Positions 57,448 to 64,000 of a DNA stretch of 64,000 nucleotides are shown here, piece after piece. Source of the DNA: Lithobates sylvaticus (taxonomy: Eukaryota; Chordata; Amphibia; Anura; Ranidae). Each line of letters starts with the position of its first letter. Position 1 is the stretch's first letter. The position numbers and the translations under genes are program-made. Below the pieces are notes generated by a model. The model saw nothing but the letters and a program-made list of their open reading frames with translations, searched no databases and was not told the DNA's origin. Where the stretch lies: positions 133,783,155 through 133,847,154 of the forward strand of contig CM053026.1 of NCBI GenBank assembly GCA_028564925.1, in the 5' to 3' direction.

Positions 57448-57821
57448 TTAAGCTCTTATGAAGGAATACCACTGAATCATGTGTTGGCTTAACTTTTTTA
57501 AATTTTAGGATGCAATAAACTCTCTGAAGATTTGATCTGGTGCCTCTGTTTTTTTTTTTCTCTCCTTATACCCCTTGGATTTCATCTCAAGTGCCCCCTA
57601 TAGGTCTTAGTGTCTGTGAGCTGCCAAACGGCACCCTTGTGCACTTCAGTATACTTTCTCTCTCTTACATGCTGATCTAATGACTTCAGTGCTTTGTGAG
57701 TAACTTACCTGAAACAAATATGTAACAGGCGATGCTAGATACAAATTAGAACACGCTTAACAAATAAAAGACCCACTATAATAAAAAAAAAAAAAAAAAA
57801 TGGCTTATGCGAGCCACTTAA

Positions 57822-58001
57822 GCCCCATACACCCTATCAGATTATATGCAGACTTTTGTCTTCAGATTTACCAAAACCATATAATATGAGGTCAAACCTT
57901 AAGATTTTCAATTTGTATGCAATCAGGCAGCCCTTGCACTACATGGTTTTGGTAAATCTGAAGACAAAAGTCTGCAGATAATCTGATAGTGTGTATGGGG
58001 C
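57822..58001. mobile_element. MITE, GCCCCATACAC ends, long inverted repeats
   Basis: TTAA at 57818-57821, and a decayed TTTA at 58002-58005. Arms of about 60 bp: GCCCCATACACCCTATCAGA, then GCAGACTTTTGTCTTCAGAT and ACCAAAACCAT, match the right side in reverse. Same terminal motif as 27446-27869. Confidence 0.8.
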
Positions 58002-58091
58002 TTTAGACTCAAATTCTGACCAACCACAAGCACATTAAATAGGTTTAGTAACGTTTCCTAACATTAAGCCAAATGGTCCAAATAACCAAGT

Positions 58092-58675
58092 CTAGGTTCA
58101 CATTAGTGTAGTTCTGCGTACTACGTTAAGGCTGCTTTCACAATGAGGCGCTTTGCAGGCACTAAAGTGCTATAAATAGCGCCTGCAAAGTGCCCTGAAA
58201 GAGCCGCCCAATGCATTCCAATGTGAAAGCCCTGAGGGCTTTCACATTGGAGTGGTGTGGTTGCAGGACAGTCAAAAAGTCCTGCAAGCCGCATCTTTGG
58301 AGCGCTGTAGGACCGGTGTATTTACCGCTCCAAAAGCGCCCCTTCCCATAGAAAACAATGGGGCAGCGATGCAAACCCGCCTGCAAAGCGTTGCTGCAGA
58401 GCCGCTTTGCGGGTGGTTTTAACTTTTTTTCGCCGAATAGCGCCGCTACAACAAGAAAAGAAAGAAAATATGTGTGGGGGTGCCAATAACTCTTAGGTTA
58501 CTTTCACACTGGGGCTTTACTGCCAAGCGCACTCAACACCCCAGTGTGAAAGTAGCCTAAGAGTTAATGGCACCCCCACACATTTTCTTTAAAGCACCAG
58601 GTTTTGTGTGCGGCTGCGGGAATGTGTGCAATTTCCATACATTTGCACACTAATGTCAACCTAGCCTAAAACACA
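58092..58675. mobile_element. Nested MITEs with TAGGTTCACATTAGTGT outer ends
   Basis: Outer ends: CTAGGTTCACATTAGTGT (58093) and ACACTAATGTCAACCTAG (about 58650). Inside, 58471-58583 is a separate palindrome whose two arms begin TGTGTGGGGGTGCCA and share CTTAGGTTACTTTCACACTGG with its reverse. CTTTCACATTGG also pairs with CCAATGTGAAAG (about 58216-58250). Confidence 0.6.
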
Positions 58676-58789
58676 CTGCAAGAGGATGGCATTTACCAAA
58701 TACGCTATATGCTAATTTCTACAATTTTCTTTCATTGTAATCTCTGGAGAAATATACAAACTGAATGTTAACTAAAGTGATGCATTTTA

Positions 58790-59511
58790 TTTATCGCAAG
58801 CATAACCCTTGACCTTACACACAGTCTGTGAGAGCCACTACTAGCACCATTGCTTGTTGAGTGTTTATGAATTCAGTGACGTAAAAAGTACAGTATCTAA
58901 CAGCATAAGCTTTCCATATTTGCCCATTCACACATGCACACACACACGCACGCCACACATATGCCCAGGCACATAAAGGTCACCAAATAATACAAAGTTG
59001 TTGACATACATTTACTGTAATATACAGTAGTAATACATTCTGTCCTGCTGGACCTTGTCACTAAAAATGGACAGGTCCAGCAGAAATTAGTCACCTTCAA
59101 GCCTCAAATTTTCTTCGTATGGCTCAGATCTCGAACGAAAGATTAAAAAAAAAAAAAAAAGATTCGCTATCCGTACTTGGTGAGAGGGAAAACAAAATTT
59201 AGAACGTGAGTGCAAGAACTGCTAGTCGAAGATGATGTCTTTATAAGAGCATCTCTTACAGTCAATTAAAAAGACAAAAAACTAAAATAAAAAAAACACT
59301 ATCTTTACGAGCAATCAGCAGTTAGGTCTTCTCCCTCTGAGGTAATGAAGATTAAGCTCACGACAGTGATTTCATACAATATTTACCCTGAGAATACAGA
59401 GAAAACATTGACACAAGACAGGGTGCTGCTGAACTGTGTGTGCTCTAGCTGTTGCAGCTTTCTGTCTCCAACTTGGTCCATGTTAAGGTTACAGATATAA
59501 AGTCACCAAAA
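58790..59511 (-). other. Possible 3' UTR of the 59.5-kb exon
   Basis: Non-repetitive sequence downstream of the stop on the minus strand, with an AATAAA on - near 58787-58793 as a candidate polyadenylation signal. It lies between the exon and the MITE cluster ending at 58675. Role is inferred from position only. Confidence 0.3.
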
Positions 59512-59844
<333 letters not shown>

Positions 59845-59973
59845 TTACATTTGTAACATTACTACCGATGGCTTTGTTTACTTAAAGTGGACCCAAGCTC
59901 TGAACGTGAAGATATGCTATCAGTTAATCTAGAATTGTTAACTGTGCCCCAAGCAGTACCCTGAAAGATTTAA

Positions 59974-60191
59974 AGCGGAAGTAAACCCATCGATTTAACA
60001 GTTTAAAAAAAAAAAAAGGCATGCCAGGAATGCTAACTGCACATTGGCTGTGCTCTCAACCAAACAGTCAAACCATCCAATGGCTGGTGTCATAACGGAT
60101 CACATGTGCAGCACTGTGGCAGTTGAAGATTAAACAGAGGCAAAGATGGCAGCTTCCTTGGCTGAAAACGATAGGGGGGTTTACTTCCACT
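59974..60191. mobile_element. TTAA-flanked MITE, AGCGGAAGTAAACCC ends
   Basis: TTAA at 59970-59973 and 60192-60195. AGCGGAAGTAAACCC at the left matches GGGTTTACTTCCACT at the right. 218 bp. Confidence 0.8.
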
Positions 60192-60195
60192 TTAA

Positions 60196-60517
60196 CTTTT
60201 GTCCTAAATTTCTCTTAAAATAACATTGCACTATATGTGCCTATATCCTCAAAGCTGTTTATCTGTGGCGTGAGACTACTCAAGGTACTGCTGCCTCTGA
60301 CTACTACTCTTGCGATATTTGAAAATTTTGCTACTGTTCTTCTTGCTAGAGGAATCTGGTAACCAAGGATCTACAATGCAGGGTTCTCTCCACTTCATTC
60401 ATTGGAAATGCATTTTCTGAACCTCTCCACCGTTTTCCTCCACATGCATTACCCCATCAGCTCCCCCCCGTAATTACTTTGTTTTATGCCACCAGTCACC
60501 AGGGGAAAACTCGGACA
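60196..60517. other. No recognised feature
   Basis: Short gap between two MITEs. Nothing seen. Confidence 0.45.
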
Positions 60518-60520
60518 TTA

Positions 60521-60814
60521 GGCCTAGGTTCACACTTGGCTGCGGGAAAGAACCTGTGCGAGTTCAGCTGAACGCGCACAATTTCACTCCCGCATCCAGT
60601 CCCGATTTTGGCCGCAATTTTAGAGACATTCTGCACAGATGTCAATGTGAATCACAGCCCGAAATCGCGAAAAGCCGCACAGAAACTTATTTTTGAAATC
60701 GGTGCTGCTCTGCAGATGCAGCGTAGCACCGATTAGGACCGTGTCATTGATAGCAGTTGCCGCCAATTTGACATGCGATTTGACATGTCAAATTGCTCCA
60801 GTGTGAACCAGGGC
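60521..60814. mobile_element. TTA/TAA-flanked MITE, GGCCTAGGTTCACAC ends
   Basis: TTA at 60518-60520 and TAA at 60815-60817. GGCCTAGGTTCACACTTGG at the left and CAGTGTGAACCAGGGC at the right are imperfect inverted repeats. Harbinger-type target. Related to 39415 and 56142. Confidence 0.68.
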
Positions 60815-61239
60815 TAAGAAGCAAAGCCCTGCCTCCACCATGAACAACAAGGAGTAGTATGTGGAGAAAAGGTTAGCTGCGGGGAGTGTATAGGCAATAC
60901 TGGTGACTAGTTCTTTGCCCTTTGCTTGCCTCTTTTTAAACAGTTCAGTTATGTGGACTTTTTAATGATCTTTGATTGCTTTTATTCCTAATTATATTCA
61001 TATTTTTGCACTAATTTTAAAAATAATACATTGTTGTTGTATCTACAATCGTACGAATAGCACCCATTTTAAAATTTTTAAGAAAAGGGTAATAATTTTG
61101 AAATTGATGGCAGCTAACAAAAAAGTGGTACTAACAAGGAAGAACATTTTGTAATTAATTAGGTTAATTGGCAACAGGTCAGTAACACGACTGGGTATAA
61201 AAAGAGCAATTTAGAAAATCAGAGTGTCTCAGAAGTAAA

Positions 61240-63115
61240 GATGGGCAGACGTTACCCAATCTGTGAAAAGCTGCATCTAAAATTTGTCAAACAATTTCAG
61301 AATAACGTCCCTAATGTAAAATTGCAAAGACTTCATCATCATCATCTACAGGATATAATATCAAAAGATTCCCAGAATCTGGAGAAATCCCTGAGCAAGG
61401 GACAACGCTGAAACGCTTTATTGGATGCCTGTAATTTTCTGCCCGCAGACAGCACTGCATTAAAAACAGGCATGATTCTGTGATGGACATCACTGCATGG
61501 GCTCAGGAATACTTCCAAAAACACTGTCTGCACACAGCTCGCTGTGCCCTCCAAATATGCAAGTCAAGCTCTAACATACAAGAAGAAGCCATATCTGAAC
61601 ATGATACAGAGACCTCACTGTCTTCTATGGGCCATTTAAAATAGTCTGTTGCAAAGTTGAAAACTGATCTATGTTTAGGACAAATGGAAATTTTACATTG
61701 TCTTTGGCAACCATGGGCACCACATCCTCCGAACTAAAGAGGAGAGGGACATTCTGGATTTTTATAAGCGCTCAGCTCAAAAGCCTGTATCTCTGATGGT
61801 ATGGGGTGCATATGGAATGGGCAGCTTGCACATCGGCAAAGGTCCCATTAACCACTTCAGCCCCGGACCAATTGGCAGCCAAAGGACCAGGCCCCTTTTT
61901 GCGATTCGGCACTGCGTCGCTTTAACTGACAATTGCGCGGTCGTGCGACGTGGCTCCCAAACAAAATTGGCGTCCTTTTTTCCCCACAAATAGAGCTTTC
62001 TTTTAGTGGTATTTGATCGCCCCTGCGGTTTTTATTTTTTGCGCTATAAACAAAAATAAAGCGACAATTTTGAAAAAAATGCAATATTTTTTACTTTTTG
62101 CTATAATAAATATCCCCAAAAAATATATAAAAAAATATTTTTTTTCCTCAGTTTAGGCCGATACGTATTCTTCTACATATTTTTGGTAAAAAAAAATCGC
62201 AATAAGCGATTATTGATTAGTTTGCGCAAAAGTTATAGCGTTTACAAAATAGGGGATAGTTTTATAGCATTTTTATTAATATTTTTTTTTTATTAGTAAT
62301 GGCGGCGATCAGCGATTTTTATTGTGACTGCGACATTATGGCGGACACATCGGACATTTTTGACATTTTTTTGGGACATTTGTCATTTATACAGCAATCA
62401 CTGCTATTTAAATAGCACTGATTCCTATGTAAATGACAGTTGTAGTGAAGGGGTTAACCACTAGGGGGCGGGAGGAGTCAGTGTGACGTGTTGTGTTTTT
62501 TTTTACAGTAGGGGGGCGTGGCTGTACGTCTGACGTCATTGATCGGCGTTCCCGATGACAGGGAACCGCCGATCACCGACAGTCAGTGTAGGAAGCGCGG
62601 GGAGAGGTTTGTTTACATAGACCTCTCCCCGTTCTTCAGCTCCGTAACCCGATCGCGGGATACCAGCGGCGATCGGGTCCGCTGGTCCCGCGACCGGGGT
62701 CACGGAGCTCCCGACCGGGTCGCGAGCGCGCCCCCCGGGCAGGCAAATTAAAGGGGACGTACCCGTACGTGCTTTTGCCTGCCCGTGCCATTCTGTAGAC
62801 GTATATCTACATGAGGCCGTCGGGAAGCGGTTAATGTGTAAATATATATATATCCAGGTTTTAGAGGAGCATCCAAACAACATCTTTTTCGGGAAAGGCT
62901 CTGCATATTTTAGCAAGACACTGCTACCCCGCAAACTGCATCTATGACAACAGCATGGTTTTGTAGAAGAATCTGCGTTCTTAACCGGCCTGCCTGCAAT
63001 CCAGATCTTTCACCAATTTAAAATATTTGGCACATCTTGAAACAATAAATATGACATAGAAGACCCAGGACTGTTTTGGGAGAGAAATGCTGCCCCATTC
63101 TTTCCTGATATAGCA
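61240..63115 (+). pseudogene. Tc1-like transposase remnant
   Basis: Recognisable pieces are a helix-turn-helix-type N-terminus (from ATG at 61240), a HHILRTKEERDILDFYKRS-like segment (about 61718-61775), VWGAYGMGSLHI, and FGKGSAYFSKTLLPRK (about 62890-62935), where family members have an FQQDNAKPHT motif, so the catalytic aspartate appears lost. The part containing DLSPIENIW is reduced to a frame-shifted QIFHQF remnant (about 63004). A 979-bp insertion interrupts it. No functional protein is possible. Confidence 0.72.
61852..62830. mobile_element. TTAA-flanked MITE, CCACTTCAGCCCCGG family, inserted in Tc1
   Basis: TTAA at 61848-61851 and 62831-62834 disrupts the Tc1 sequence CAT-TTAA-TG, so the duplication is unambiguous. 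Ends CCACTTCAGCCCCGGACC and GCCGTCGGGAAGCGG. 979 bp. The longest and least-decayed copy of the family here. GC-rich hairpins near the right side (GATCGGCG/CGCCGATC at 62539-62575; GTAACCCGATCGCGGG/CCCGCG). No transposase. Confidence 0.88.
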
Positions 63116-63159
63116 TTCTAACTGCTATATCAGGAAAGAATGGGGCAACATTTCTCTCC
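63079..63159 (+). repeat. Near-perfect hairpin within the Tc1 remnant
   Basis: A 37-base arm (63079-63115) and its reverse complement (63123-63159) with one mismatch, separated by 7 bases (TTCTAAC). In intact relatives only the right arm has a counterpart, so the left arm is an inverted duplication. Confidence 0.9.
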
Positions 63160-63440
63160 TAAAACTCCAGCAACTGGTCTCCTCAGTTCCCAGATGTTTA
63201 CAGAGTTTTGTTAAAAGAAGAGGGGATGCTACACTGTAGTAAATATGGCCCTGTCCCAACTTTTTTGAGAAGTGCTGCCATCAATTTCAAAATTATTATT
63301 TTTTTTTTTATAAAACGGTACACTTTTTAAGCATTTGATATGTTTTCTATTGTGAATGAGTTTGAGATTTGCAAATCATTGCATTCTGCTTTTAATGTAG
63401 ATTTTACACAACGTCACAACTTTTTTGGAATTGGGGTTGC

Positions 63441-64000
63441 AAATAAAGCCAACTATGGTAAACTATATTTACTCTGGAAATCTGTTAGCGTTTCACCTTT
63501 GCAGTGCTGGCAGTACACAATTCCATTATTGTGCTGTGCAAATATTGCACTGTGACAATCACAATGTAGTTAGAATGGGCACATTGTGTGTATTAAATAG
63601 TGAAATTAAAAATCTGTGACTAATTACTGCATCTTTCTGTCATGTAATGCCACCTAATTTACCCAATTCTGGGTTTTACAAAATCATTGGAAGTCAGATT
63701 TAACAGACTTGTTTTAAAGACAGATTTCCAAGTGAGACTGCATCCTGTTATGAGATTTTGCGCAATCTCCCTCATGCTAAGATGTGTGGGTAAGACTGCT
63801 GGGAGCTTACATGACCATAGAACGTACTAGCATGTAGGTTCGCACACAGTCAGAATCTGGACCGATGAAAATTCTAGTAAATAAACTCATCCAGCTAGCA
63901 TGGCAACCATGTAATTAATGAGCGTTGTGTAACCCGGTGTACACCTGCATAAGTCAATCTGTTACCACACCAGTATACATCAATATTTGTCACATAATGC
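63441..64000. other. No recognised feature
   Basis: No coding frame with support, no paired ends. Confidence 0.5.

Larger units (their letters stand above)
61080..63440 (+). mobile_element. Decayed Tc1/mariner element split by a TTAA element
   Basis: Left part (about 61080-61847) and right part (62835-63440) together follow the order of a fish/frog Tc1-like element: leader GGCAACAGGTCAGTAACAC, transposase beginning ATGGGCAGACGTTACCC (61240), VSLMVWGAYGMGSLHI (about 61790-61840), then VLEEHPNNIF, and the 3' end GTCACAACTTTTTTGGAATT followed by GGGGTTG (63412-63440). The 5' terminal repeat was not found. Transposase reading is broken by many frameshifts and stops and the catalytic region is degraded, so it is dead. 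Boundaries at the left are approximate. Confidence 0.8.

Noticed and set aside
61361-61425. CCCTGAGCAAGGG followed by CTGAAACGC looked like another hammerhead core
   Set aside because: The segment is simply the Tc1 transposase reading (GAGAATCTGGAGAAATCCC onward), which has no ribozyme in relatives.

Overview
This window is vertebrate repeat DNA, most likely from an anuran amphibian of the ranid type. The evidence is indirect. It lacks dense coding sequence, it is packed with small TTAA- and TTA-flanked inverted-repeat elements and hAT-like elements of the kind that fill large frog genomes, and it carries Penelope-like and L1/Tx1-type retroelements. Several short repeats match, from memory, families seen in frogs. 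The species assignment is inference.

Layout. Positions 1-10350 hold a large, very young Penelope-like retroelement (PLE). A full unit lies on + (about 3491-8841). It is preceded by a nearly identical partial unit in inverted, head-to-head orientation (1-3490) and followed by a partial direct repeat of its 5' region (8842-10350). The unit encodes an upstream ORF1 (about 423 aa, helical domain then RGG/proline-rich) and a reverse transcriptase plus GIY-YIG endonuclease. Each 5' repeat carries a hammerhead-ribozyme-like fold. Positions 10351-39700 are a patchwork of non-autonomous DNA transposons. Several have exact target-site duplications: hAT elements at 10678, 13897, 22953 and 30280, and many TTAA elements. 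Minisatellites and simple repeats lie between them. Positions 39796-43509 hold a decayed 5'-truncated L1-clade LINE with a 17-bp duplication. Positions 46852-49043 (-) hold a much younger L1-clade LINE with a 689-codon open frame and a 14-bp duplication. Positions 51000-63450 hold more TTAA and TTA elements, several nested, and end in a decayed Tc1/mariner copy with a TTAA element inside it.

Host genes. The only credible host coding sequence is one short terminal exon on the minus strand at 59512-59774. It is preceded by a good splice acceptor and encodes a C-terminal hydrophobic segment. I do not recognise the gene. A second possible exon at about 17655-17891 (-) is much weaker. The window is therefore probably intronic or intergenic DNA around the 3' end of one gene.

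How the parts work together. The PLE and the two LINEs are the only pieces encoding mobilisation enzymes. The numerous small elements carry ends only and must have depended on transposases encoded elsewhere. No CRISPR array, tRNA gene, rRNA gene or bacterial-type operon is present.
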